From Dysidea avara (taxonomy: Eukaryota; Porifera; Demospongiae; Dictyoceratida; Dysideidae), in NCBI RefSeq assembly GCF_963678975.1, contig NC_089274.1:50166900-50230899 (forward strand): a stretch of DNA of 64,000 bases, written 5' to 3'. The translations under genes and the position numbers were made by a program. The notes under the pieces are model-generated. The model ran no database searches and was not told where the DNA came from. It was given only the letters and a program-made list of their open reading frames with translations. Positions 1-10,153 of the stretch are shown here, piece by piece (within the stretch, counting starts at the first letter, position 1; each line of letters begins with the position of its first letter).

Positions 1-508
1 TAATGCACAAATATCGTACCTGTTATGCTGCTAAATACTTTGGGCCCCAAATTATGCTGGCATAATTGGTGTAGGACTAGTTGATAAGCAAATGTGGATG
101 GGCAAGTATGAGAAAAGAAATCTACAAATTTAATGGTACAAGGCACAATGACCAATAATAACACAGTTTTATAAACTTACAAAGTCTTCTGTAACATGGA
201 GGTCAAGCTCCACATGAAGGATTTGCACAGACAAATAATATCACACTTGTTGTTATAGATGTACTGTGATGATATGCTGTACGGAGTCTCCTTAGTGTGG
301 AGCAGGAGTTCCATTGATTACCATATAGGGGAAAGTTCAATGGATGAAACTTTTGTGGAATTCGGTTTTTGTAAAAAAAAAGAGAAGCAAATATTGTAAC
401 TGTCAGGCTTGACCCACTTTATAAGTTTTAAGAACTAGAATCTGCCTGATTGGTTCATGTGAGAAAATAATTAAAGATATATCATTGGGGGTAGGGAATA
501 TTGTAGAG

Positions 509-1615
509 GTTTCCAGAAGAATCCGAAAACACGTATATTGATGGGCTGCCATTACACCTGACCTTACATCATGTAATAGCTGTGACAATCTATGAGAAAT
601 ATCAGAAATTGTGTGAAAATAATAGATGCGCTTCAAACTTTCGGTCTTATGAATTTTTGTAACTTGACTTCAGCAATGGTTGTTAGAAACAAGTTGATGT
701 TGTGCTACTTCTAAAAACCAGGTGCCATGCAGCTAGCTGATTCTTAACCTACATAATTTATTGTAATTCTTGGATTTCATAATTCATGAACTTTTTGGAA
801 TTCTTGAATTACATTACTATGCACTGCTAAGGATTGCTAAACAAACCGCTTTTACAACATATTACGCACAGAAGTATCTTCTAAAGTTTGACTATCGTGT
901 TTCCCTCCACAAATTCTCTTGACAAAGCCTCAAAGCTGCTCTTCATTTTTGTTCACATGTGTAGGGGATACACCTCCTTTCAAATTGAAGGGATAGGCTA
1001 TTCCTGGTAGTCTAGGAGGCCGTTGTTTGTTAAACGCCAAAGGGAAGGTAATTCACAAAGTCTGAGGAGAGTTGCCACACCCATATTTCAGACCACCGAA
1101 AAGAAACCACGGAAGTTTAATACAGAGTTCATTTCGATTTTACTTCTTATGTAAAAGCTGCATTTACCATTTGACAATTTTGTTCACGTGGGTGCGTACG
1201 GACAAACATAGGTAGATAAGTACATGCACACACACGCGTGCACAAACCAGGCTGGGTGCCCACAGCTGGCTGAAGTGCCCACCGTGGGGGCATGCTTGGT
1301 CTAAAAAGAAATAGTGAAGGATGGACGTTTGTCAGTATGGTAAACCAGCACTATATTTTGAAGAAAAATGACTGACTCTTTAGTCCCCAAGAAGTTAGTG
1401 GCCAAACGTGAAATTTGCCCCACCAGCCACAGTTAAGCAGCTTTAGCCAAAATCCAGAGACAATATGGGTATGTATTATTGTAGAATCGTCATTGTCTGA
1501 TGGAGCAATTACACCATGTTTTAACGATCTACTAAAACATTGTGGCTATTACATGACGTAAGTTTAGACGTAATGGCTTTCCATAAATATATGTTTTCGG
1601 ATTCTTCTGAAAACC
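509..1615. repeat. Inverted-repeat element with a nested dispersed repeat
   Basis: Bases 509-580 and 1548-1615 are imperfect inverted copies of each other; each contains a GAATCCGAAAACA-type core or its complement. Between them, roughly 670-1260, lies a second repeat that recurs inverted at about 40380-41060 in the TMC intron. I see no gene in 1-2250: the only ORFs are short and unlike known proteins. A three-copy 22-23 base tandem repeat (CCAGTGTGTCCTGTATTCC) sits at about 1866-1925. Confidence 0.55.
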
Positions 1616-2253
1616 CTTAAAATCTATGATGTCATACTGTAGTTGTGCAGCAGCACAGCTTCTTTAGTGAGCCACACCCACATATTAATATGGTGTGTCA
1701 CTGCCAGTAGTCACACCCAAATAGAATGAAATATTTCCTCTACATGGTACTTTAGTGGATATGCCCAACAATCAGACTAGACTGTCAATGACATAGCATT
1801 GTTTGTGATAAGAAGAAAATGTCTATATATTAGTACCCAACAAAGAGGCTGAGTATCCTGTTTAACCAGTGTGTCCTGTATTCCTTAACCAGTGTGTCCT
1901 GTATTCCTTAACTGGTGTGTCCTGTTTCCACATGTTTAGACTAACATGTCATACAAGTGTTTACCAACTTTGTGCACTGTTTGTATATGCTAGTAGGACA
2001 CACACAATTTTGCACCCTTTAAAGTGAAACAAGATGTGACTAAACGAGTGCAAGGAAACAATACTCTAGGAGGATCCTTATTGGATACTTGAGGTTATGG
2101 ATCGTGATGACTTGAAGGAATTTTGTTTGCCAAATCGCCATAGATTCACATGTATAGTATGTTACGTAGTAAGAAGCTTATATTGCAGAAGTACTAGTGG
2201 TTCAAATTATTTTAAACCTTCATATTCATATAGGGCAATCAACCTTGCAGTAC

Positions 2254-2492
2254 TACTCAATGGTGTGTAGTGTGTGTGTGTGTGTAGTGTGTGTGTGTGT
2301 GTAGTGTGTGTGTGTGTGTAGTGTGTGTGTGTGTGTAGTGTGTGTGTGTGTGTAGTGTGTGTGTGTGTGTAGTGTGTGTGTGTTGTGTGTGTGTAGTGTG
2401 TGTGTGTGTAGTGTGTGTGTGTGTGTGTGTAGTGTGTGTGTGTGTAGTGTGTGTGTGTGTAGTGTGTGTGTGTGTGTGTGTAGGTGTGTGTG
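2254..2492. repeat. GT-rich microsatellite (TGTGTGTGTAG)n
   Basis: A run of TG dinucleotides is interrupted at regular intervals by TAG, giving a (TG)nTAG higher-order repeat. The same pattern, much longer, fills the start of the large PKC intron at 32115-33195. It is non-coding. Confidence 0.9.
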
Positions 2493-2498
2493 TTATTT

Positions 2499-3275
2499 AA
2501 TAGTTATACCATGGCTGCAAGGGATTTGCTGATATACACACCCAAAGCCCAAGGGCTGCGGGTGTATAATATCAGCAAATACCAAGTAGCCGTGGTATAA
2601 GTGATATATATCACTTGGGGCGCACTCACCTAATAGGTGAAAGAACTAACAAGAATTCATCCCATTTGTTTTATACAGTAGCATCTGAAGATCGATTGTG
2701 GTTTTAATAGCGTGGGCTAATAGCCATCAAAATGTTATCCATACGTTAAAACGTCATTAATACGTTACTATGTTTCAACATGCAATGTTAGAAAACTTGC
2801 GATTGTGGGATGGAGTTTATATTGTTATCAATTTTGTACTAAGTTAAGCCAACTAACTTTGCTATTGGGCAAGTTATTATATTAAGTTAAGTACTTAGAA
2901 CTGTAGGTTACTAACCTATTTCAACGTAGCAGTAGTAGTGGCTTTGCTGTTCTGTGGTCTGTTCAAAGGCTGATACGCGATGGGTAGAAATACACATCCA
3001 CAATCGCCCAAACAGTTGTTTTGTGCCTTCATTATCCTTTAGTAACAACCAACTAGTCTATCTTAGCAAATATACTAAGCTCAGCAACCACTACAAAAAT
3101 GAGTCCCACAATACAAAGGTCTATGTCGCCCAATATAACGAGTCAAAGTGCATCGATTCTTTGAACTGGCTGGGTATCAAAGTCATTGGCAACGGCTTTC
3201 CCATGATATTGCCCGGGCAATTTGTGAGTTAAACACCAAGCGGCACCTTTGAACGCCCATGCTAAAGTGGTTTAT
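2499..3275. mobile_element. Non-autonomous repeat, family A copy 1
   Basis: The left part (2499-2600) is a near-perfect hairpin: TTATACCATGGCT and TTTGCTGATATACACACCC on one arm, complements on the other. It is followed by a CACTCACCTAATAGGTGAAAG box and ends near ATGCTAAAGTGGT at about 3275. The box and flanking text recur near 14895, 16030 and 26845, which defines a dispersed family. A 92-codon ORF at 2954-3232 lies inside; the matching segments at about 15180-15400 and 17350-17570 do not keep it open, so I treat it as fortuitous. Confidence 0.65.
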
Positions 3276-3427
3276 TAGAAAATATTACATGAGCAATGCT
3301 TTGAAGTTAAAAGTTTCTTTTTCACAAAGAGACTCCAACAGAAGTTGTGGTTAAACAGCCCAGTCATTACGCACACAAGAGTTTATTGCTAAGCACTAAA
3401 ATTGATACGGTCAACAACCTAGTAGTT

Positions 3428-4055
3428 AGCTAGCATTCTTCACCATCCTATAACAGTGCTGACTAAGGCAGGTATTGGGTTGTGTTGTCATGACGTGACA
3501 ATCCAGATAGCTATGACTACACTTTACACATAAGCAGGGTGGAGCAATCCATTGGGTCTTGCTTGCAGTAGCAGTTTAATTTCTAGTTAGTACACCAACA
3601 CTTCCCTGTACTAACTTTCAACAATTCTGATGTGTTTTTCTTACTCACACTGATGCAATACTTGTTGATGCCACTAAAGTTAGCAGTTTGTATCACCATT
3701 CTTCAATTGTCTGGCTTTTCAAAAGGCAGGTAAATTTTCGAGATCAAGACAACCCTTAAACATATTCATAACATCCAAGAATAAACTGCCTCGACCACTG
3801 TACTGTTGATTTACATGAGCAGCCTTTTGTAAAGTCTTCACTGAATTGGCAAAACAGCAGTGAGAGGTGTAACTACATTGTCCTTTTCACTGACAGTTAG
3901 ACACCAAATACCAGCAACTTTGTTGCATAAATGTTTTGTAAGACGGTGTCAGAATGATGCAATAGAAACCTTAGCCCTGCCTTGTGTGTGTTGCGTTGTT
4001 CTAACACCTCCAGCTCCTCAAAGATGTTGGCATTTGGTGTCTAACTATAACTAAA
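3428..4055 (-). other. Unassigned stretch with exon-like pieces
   Basis: On the minus strand three short open stretches in different frames look protein-like. One contains the string FLDVMNMFKGCLDLENLPAF (about 3716-3890), the next ends in a good donor GTGAGTAAG followed by a TACTAAC branch-point-like motif, and the third is cysteine-rich (about 3428-3580). They match neither the NPRL3 C-terminus nor any family I recognise. Inverted copies of TTAGACACCAAAT flank 3895-4050. A decayed mobile-element gene is possible, as are chance ORFs. Low confidence. Confidence 0.2.
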
Positions 4056-4112
4056 GCTCCACTGTGTTTATTAGTGATCACCTCACAGACACTGATATCA
4101 CAGACAGCTTAC

Positions 4113-7100
4113 ATGATCTCATCTGCATGCTGGCTAGTGGAGTAGACATTATTCTCACTCAAAGGAGAAATGGCTATTGCTTTGTTCCATTCTATCAAGT
4201 GCCCTACAAGCTGCACTACAAGTCCAAGTGGAAGGTCAGCGTCCACTGATATCTGCTCTAGACTGAACAACAAGTCAGTAATACGTATGGCTTAAGTTAT
4301 GACATTACCTTCTAGTTGGGGGCGACACAACCTTTAGCAGCCGTAAGAAAGTTGGGCTACAATAAGAAGGTACTTCTGATGAAATCTTTTGAACATCTTC
4401 CAATAAGAGCACAGCATGATAAGGCCGTACCAAACCATCCACTAGCTGACAACATGTAGTAAACAATCACTATGGCAACAGCTTGCTACCTTTTGTGGAC
4501 GCTGCAATACACTGACTAAACTCCAGTCATTAATCCTCTCTGCTACACTAAGTCTCTTCTCTACTATACTGTGACAACAGAACTATAATATTCTCCAAAA
4601 AATGCACATCATTTACCTCTGCAGTACTCGCTGCAGTAGACAGGCTAAGTGGCATTGACGCTCAACCATTACCTTGTAAGGAGACATTGATCCATGTACA
4701 GCTTCCTCTGAAATCAACAAAATGATAATTGTAAATCAACAAAATGATATGGTAAATCAACAAAATGATATGGTAAATCAGACACATATCAGTACATGGG
4801 AGGATCAAAGTGCTGTACTGGACGATAGCGAACTTCAGGGTTCCCCCCCCCCCCCCCCTCCAAATTTTAAGCACTAGTTTAAATGAAAGTGCACCAGGAA
4901 CAGTAATTACTATTAGGTACCTGAGATTGCACCAGAAACTATCTGAGATGCAAAAACTTCCACAGTAGGGACATGTTACAGATGCCATATATGATATAAG
5001 TACACAAATCATTGTACAATTGCTCCCCCCTCTCTCTCCCAGGATAATTCATTAAAGATTTGTTGGTGAAAATTGTTACCAGATTAAATCGCAGAATATA
5101 TTATTTTCAAAAATTTTCTGGGGGGAGCATACCCCCAGACCCCCATGTGCATGCAATACAAAATTGGAATTAAATAATGAAAGTAAAGGCACCTCAGTTT
5201 AATAGAACACACACCAGACAAGCAGGGATCATCCCTAAAGTGACAATCACTGCCTAAAATGCCTTAGAGGTGTCTTACATGATGAAACATCCAACATCAA
5301 ATAACAAGTAGTGGCTGGATAAAGGACTTACTAGAATTTTTATGTCAGCCTGCCTGATTCACAGGCCCAAATGAAGCAGCACACAGCCACAATTTTATCC
5401 TACAACAAACTCGCATGTCTTTTGGGATTCCAATGAGCATGTGCCCTCTGTGTCTTGTCCTTCCTTTTATCTTCAATCAGGCTGGTTGTTGGCAATGAAA
5501 CCATATCAAGGTGTTAATATTTTCCATATCAACACTTTCCCTGAGCAGCTAGACACCAGGACAGGTTCCAGACCACGTCCAGTAACAATCTTGGTTGGTT
5601 AATAACAATCAAGCATAGAGACCTTTATCGGTATAGCTGTATTTATAACTAGCACTGGTACCTTCCCTACATGCAGAACTTTATTGCCCTGATTACAATA
5701 TATTTCAGTATAACTTACTGCTCAGTGAACTAAAGAACTAAACGGGATCAAATTTGAAGCAATGTTTGTCGTGCTGGCTATTTGCAGCATAATAATTGAT
5801 ATCATTGTAAACACATCCAACCCAAGTAGTGTAATTTACTGTGAACACACCTGTACTGCCCTGTATGTGCAGGACTTCATTGCCCAGTAGTTACAATTAG
5901 TAGGATATAATGCTGACTATAGCCCTTCCCTAAAGGTGCAGGACTTTATTGCCCTGCATGGAAACACTTCAGTACACTTATACACATACAGTGTAACTTA
6001 ATTAGTGCTGGAAAAAACTCACCATTAGCTAATTTAAAGCAATATATGTTGTGCTAACTATTTAGAAACAGCCCATGGAAACACATCCATCTGTATGTTA
6101 CTACACTCCAGCAGTACTACATCCTGTCTGACTACCTCAGTTAGTGACAACGGTAAGGATACCCATCCAATATTGAAACAAAGTTTACTCCAGACATATA
6201 GTCTCACATATTTCCAACAATAACTCATTACAATTGTCCTTATTTCTATACAATACCATTATTAGTTGATGTCAAAATGTTTATAGTACATGTGCTTTGT
6301 GCACAAAAAGTCGGTCAGTGTGCCCCATGACTCTGTTTTTCTGTGCAAAGCATACTTCATTTTTATAGTGTGAGAGTTAAAATAAAATGGAACACATTCA
6401 GAAAAGAATGTTGCACCAGTAAGAATCAGAGGAAAAATATTACATGAAAAGAACATTGCACTAAAAAGGTTGCAAGAGAGAGTAAAAAAAGAAAAAGAAA
6501 AAAAACAACAGAGAAAATAGCCTCTGGCTGGATTCGAAATCAGGACCTTGCATTTAAGGAGTGTGTGCCCTACCACTATAGTCTGTTCATGATCATCTGA
6601 GCCCTTGGTTTCTTGTTAATAACTCTTGTTACATGGGCCAGCTGCCCAAACATTTAGTAGCGCTGTGAAGCCCTTTAATAAGGGCAAGAACAAGTGAGTT
6701 ATGAGGTCTTAAAAATATCCAATGTTCCAGTACAAAACTATTGGGAGTGAATTTGTGTTCACCTCTTTGATATCACTAAATTTGGCGGATCAGGTGACCA
6801 TGTACTGACTATAACCCAATTGTCTTATAAAGGCATCCATAAGTAGGTGTTTACTTGCGCTTTGCATGTGGTTTACAGAAAGAATTCAAATGAGTTTTTG
6901 CTCTACACCCTTGCAGTAAATGCGCTGTAAACAACGAACTATGACAGTTAGAAGCTTCATTTAAATGCTAGCTTATTTCTAGATAATGAGTGCTTTGTTT
7001 GGTGCCAAAACTGCTGATACGTGCAGAAACTGGCAACAATGTATAAACTCAAATAGAATGGAGACAGACAGACGACTTTTCAGCTTTATAGATGCTAGCA

Positions 7101-9148
7101 CAGTGAAAGGCTACTGTAATACAGCAGCAGTCACTACAGTCATACCTGTATACGATAATAGAAACTAAACGGACTAGTATATTAAAAAAATTAATTCAAA
7201 AGTGAAGTAGTAATAAAGCAGTGAAACAAGCTACAGCATAGCTCAGTGGGAAAATCCCTACTTTGGCATTGGACTAAATAATTGGTATAATTGTGATGTG
7301 CAAGTGGTGGCTAGGGATGTGGGAATCATGCCAGATTAATTTTGGGATAATGAAGGGGTAAAAGAAATGAGCATTATTCCAAAACTTTGATGCAGTTTAG
7401 AGCATAATTGGCATTATAAATAATAAAGCAGTCAACTTCTCTAATAGAACAATTGGTGTGGAATAGTGCATGATTTGACCACTAAGCCAGTTTATACAGC
7501 CAACTAAAGACAGGGGAATGCCATAGGCGTACTTTTGTTCATGTATGCAGTTAGCTTGACATTCCTGTATTCATAGCACCGTAGAGAACAAATAAAAGCT
7601 CATAGCAATTGCTATCAGTGCTGGTCACTATAAAGCTCTAGTAAGAGTTAATAATATGGCTTCCTCTATTATTACTAACTTGGAGTTGTCAGATGACATG
7701 TGCTTAATTTCATAACTTTGTGCCAATATGTGTTTGATTGCCAGAATGTGTCTTGATTGGTAGAATGTGTCTTGATTGCTGGAATGTGTCTTGATTGCTA
7801 GAATGTGTCTTGATTGCTAGAATATGTCTTGATTGCTAGAATTCATATAGATAGACAGACAGCTGTTCAGAAGATAAGGCCAACATTCCTTGTTGTGCTG
7901 TAGCATCCCTATTCTCTACTTATATTTGTTGTATTGTATTGTGTACCAATGCTGCAAGGATTCAGCCTATTACGAAGCCTTACTGTGAAAGGTGTAGCTA
8001 ACACAAGGGGATGACACTCCAGTAGGCACTGTACTATAATCTGTGACTGTGATCAAATCTGGTTGTTTGATTTTGACCATTGACTTTTGCCGAACTTTGT
8101 TTTATTTTATTTCCATGGTTACAGATACACATGAGAAGTGCAAGTAAGGTGAAGGACAAATTATACACAGCTGCTATTATGCTGCAAAGCAGTAGCTCCG
8201 AGCACCAATTTAAAAGACTCTATATGCACATAACTGCTCTAATAGAATGGTACGAGAGTGACTGATCTATTAGAATATTGGCTGACTGTTCTATTAGAGT
8301 ATCTTGATCTTATTGTGAAATACACCCACTTCATTCTACAACAACCCTACCAATAAAATTTACAAACTATGAAAACAGATGTGGGTGGTGCAGTATGGAT
8401 TATGTGACCATAACTAATTGATTAATGGAAGTATTGACCATGAAAATCCTCCAAAGGCACTTCACAATGGAATTGTAAACTTTTAGTGGTGACTTGAGTT
8501 TGGACCATAACAGATTCACAGGACAAACTATTACTATTGAAAATTGTATGGAAAACGTTGTCATGGAATTCTCAATGGTTGTACTTACACTAAGGTCACA
8601 CACTAACCTCCCTCTCCTTGTTCTTCCAATATTTGTATCATGGCTGTGGTCTGAATAGTAAGGTAGCCAACTCTCTTCTCTTCATGGGCTATTCCAGCTG
8701 CTAGTTGGTCAGCAACACTTTGACAACAGCCGCCATTACCTGACCCCTAACACATTGCACTACACAAGACACTACAAAAGGGAAGATCACCTTTAGAACA
8801 AAAACAACATTGAAGATCAGTTGAGATTTATTGCATGTTTTAGAATGGCCTAGGAAACGCCATTGATCCACTGTTAAGTCAAAGTTGCGGTTAGTTGCTT
8901 TAGGATTAGGAATAAGCAGCTCGGCCAATATCTTAGGAGACAATTCTCTGTTTGAACATCACTAATCACGTGAGATGGCACATATGACTCACTTCAACAA
9001 AGACTTGCTATCAGAAATGTCACCTGTTTCAGTATTACTAGTATGTGCTTAACCGACCACATTATAGTAACCGACCTGCCTCGGAATGTAGGAATAAAAG
9101 TCGATTACCTCTGCTGCCTGAAACTATTAGAGCTACCCCGAAAGCCAT
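4113..9148 (-). CDS. NPRL3: NPRL3, GATOR1 complex subunit (3' part not found)
   Basis: GATOR1 (with DEPDC5 and NPRL2) is the GTPase-activating complex for Rag GTPases and restrains TORC1 at the lysosome during amino-acid shortage. Minus-strand exons, with phases that all agree: 9148-9076, 9023-8993, 8947-8791, 8746-8608, 4707-4673, 4630-4617, 4568-4490, 4445-4309, 4262-4113. Recognised stretches, in order, are VSGSRGNRLLF at the N-terminus, LIFNVVFVLK, HEEKRVGYLT, LVDGLVRPYHAVLLLED, and WNKAIAISPLSENNVY; all track the human protein. Exon 6 is only 14 bases. The last exon found ends in a GTAAGC donor in phase 2, so coding should continue. The C-terminal third (about 300 residues in human) was not located and may lie beyond the window or be lost. 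Intron 4 (3.9 kb) carries repeats. Confidence 0.9.
4708..8607. other. NPRL3 intron 4: repeats, no gene seen
   Basis: Contents seen: four copies of a 21-base AAATCAACAAAATGATATGGT-type unit (about 4710-4785); a GGAGGATCAAAG terminus at about 4801 shared with the large element at 24279; a C-homopolymer at about 4842; two degenerate copies of a roughly 270-base unit at 5658-6180; a tRNA-derived SINE at 6520-6600; half of a palindromic element at about 7190-7270 related to 63600-63815; a 19-base tandem repeat (TAGAATGTGTCTTGATTGC, about six copies, 7735-7850); and CTATTAGAGTATC motifs at about 8250-8310. Short ORFs here are unsupported. Confidence 0.6.
6520..6600 (-). mobile_element. tRNA-derived SINE head
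   Basis: On the minus strand a polymerase III A-box-like string TATAGTGGTAGGGCACA is followed about 35 bases later by a B-box-like GATTTCGAATCC, in tRNA spacing. A T-rich tail follows (about 6480-6520). The tRNA cloverleaf is degenerate, so this is a SINE or tRNA pseudogene rather than a working tRNA. Confidence 0.5.
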
Positions 9149-9248
9149 GTGATCCTTAGTGTGACGAAATTCATAGTACTGCTAGGTAAACAATGGGAAT
9201 TGTACGAGAGAGAATTGAAAGGAGATCCTTCGAGTTAACGGATGAGCT
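9149..9248. promoter_or_regulatory. Bidirectional promoter between NPRL3 and the ZIP gene
   Basis: The two ATGs face away from each other with only 100 bases between them, so both 5' untranslated regions and any promoter must share this stretch. I see no clear TATA box. The region ends in TAACGGATGAGCT just before the transporter ATG. Confidence 0.55.
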
Positions 9249-10115
9249 ATGAAACTTGTATCGGTATTGATTGTTTCGTGTTGGCTTGTGAGTACTCAAG
9301 CTCACATCCACTCTGCTTCCAACAGACAAAGAGCAAGTGATGCGTTCATGTCGCGTGTAGGCTGGGACACATGGTGTTACGCTTTATCTTCTTCATTTCT
9401 AGTAGGGATGTGCGGAATTTTCCCGCTAATGTTGGATTCGTGGTTGTTCAAAATGGACCAGGAAAATTCTAGCATGAAACTTGTGTTGAGCTTTGCCGTA
9501 GGGGGACTATTAGGAGATGTGTTCCTCCACTTGTTGCCGGAGAGTTGGGGTAGTGTGAGCAGTGAGACTACTGGTGCCTGGGTGTTGGTGGGGGTGATCA
9601 GTTTTTTGATGGTGGAGAAAGTGGCATCATGTATTGGAGATGACCCCAGCAGTTGTGGAGGCTACCTCAACTTAGCTGCTAATTGTACAGATAACTTCAC
9701 TCATGGACTAGCTTTGGCAGCTAGTTACAGTAGCAGCCATGTTGTAGGTGTATTGACAACAGCTGCTATCATTTGTCATGAAATACCTCATGAAGTTGGT
9801 GACTTTGCCATCTTATTGCAGTCTGGTTTCTCAAAATGGAGTGCAGCTAAAGCACAGTTCTTTACATCATTTGGTGGATTAGTTGGTGTAATAACAGGAT
9901 TTATAGCTGAACGAGCCAGTGAAGATGTTCAGTGGATGTTGTCATTTACTGCTGGAGGATTTATGTACATATCACTAGTTTCCATAGTACCCATTCTATT
10001 CAAAACTGGTAACCATAAATTGTTTGTTCTACAATTCATCTTGTTACTGTTAGGCGTTACTGTAATGGCATCGGTGACGATAGTAGAACAAGCAAGTTGC
10101 AGTTTTGTACCATAA
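9249..10115 (+). CDS. SLC39A13: ZIP family zinc transporter, ZIP13-like, single exon
   Basis: A 288-residue LIV-1-type ZIP transporter. ZIP13 moves zinc out of the early secretory pathway into the cytosol. Residues 1-18 form a likely signal peptide (VLIVSCWLVSTQA). Hydrophobic segments then alternate in the ZIP pattern, with HLLPE (94-98) in the second membrane helix, NFTHG (149-153) in the fourth and the metal-binding HEIPHEVGDF (177-186) in the fifth, all diagnostic. The ZIP7/ZIP13 signature AAKAQFFTSFGG follows at about 199-210. The protein is shorter than vertebrate ZIP13 (about 365 residues), and the loop between helices 3 and 4 lacks a histidine-rich run. The gene has no introns, unlike every complete neighbour, which suggests an old retrocopy or intron loss. 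It is divergent from NPRL3 and convergent with TELO2, with 38 bases between stop codons. Confidence 0.93.
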   Translation: MKLVSVLIVSCWLVSTQAHIHSASNRQRASDAFMSRVGWDTWCYALSSSFLVGMCGIFPLMLDSWLFKMDQENSSMKLVLSFAVGGLLGDVFLHLLPESWGSVSSETTGAWVLVGVISFLMVEKVASCIGDDPSSCGGYLNLAANCTDNFTHGLALAASYSSSHVVGVLTTAAIICHEIPHEVGDFAILLQSGFSKWSAAKAQFFTSFGGLVGVITGFIAERASEDVQWMLSFTAGGFMYISLVSIVPILFKTGNHKLFVLQFILLLLGVTVMASVTIVEQASCSFVP

Positions 10116-10153
10116 AATTATAATATTGTACTCTCTCAGAGGATAAAATTATA

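Noticed and set aside
2954..3232. 92-codon plus-strand ORF as a gene
   Set aside because: It lies inside a dispersed repeat and the other copies in the window have broken frames.
7236..7270. tRNA gene (AGCTCAGTGGG)
   Set aside because: Only a D-arm-like string; no anticodon or T arm follows and it belongs to a palindromic repeat also found at 63650.
8080..8265. Plus-strand ORF as an exon (begins after TTACAG)
   Set aside because: No similarity recognised, antisense to an NPRL3 intron, and its end contains the dispersed CTATTAGA-type motif.
8608..8746. Last exon of TELO2, with the zinc transporter nested in the final TELO2 intron
   Set aside because: I first assigned this segment to TELO2. 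HEEKRVGYLT matches NPRL3, the phases fit NPRL3, and a better TELO2 terminal exon (SDQQCRSLATQI) exists at 10233-10154, so the transporter lies between the two genes.
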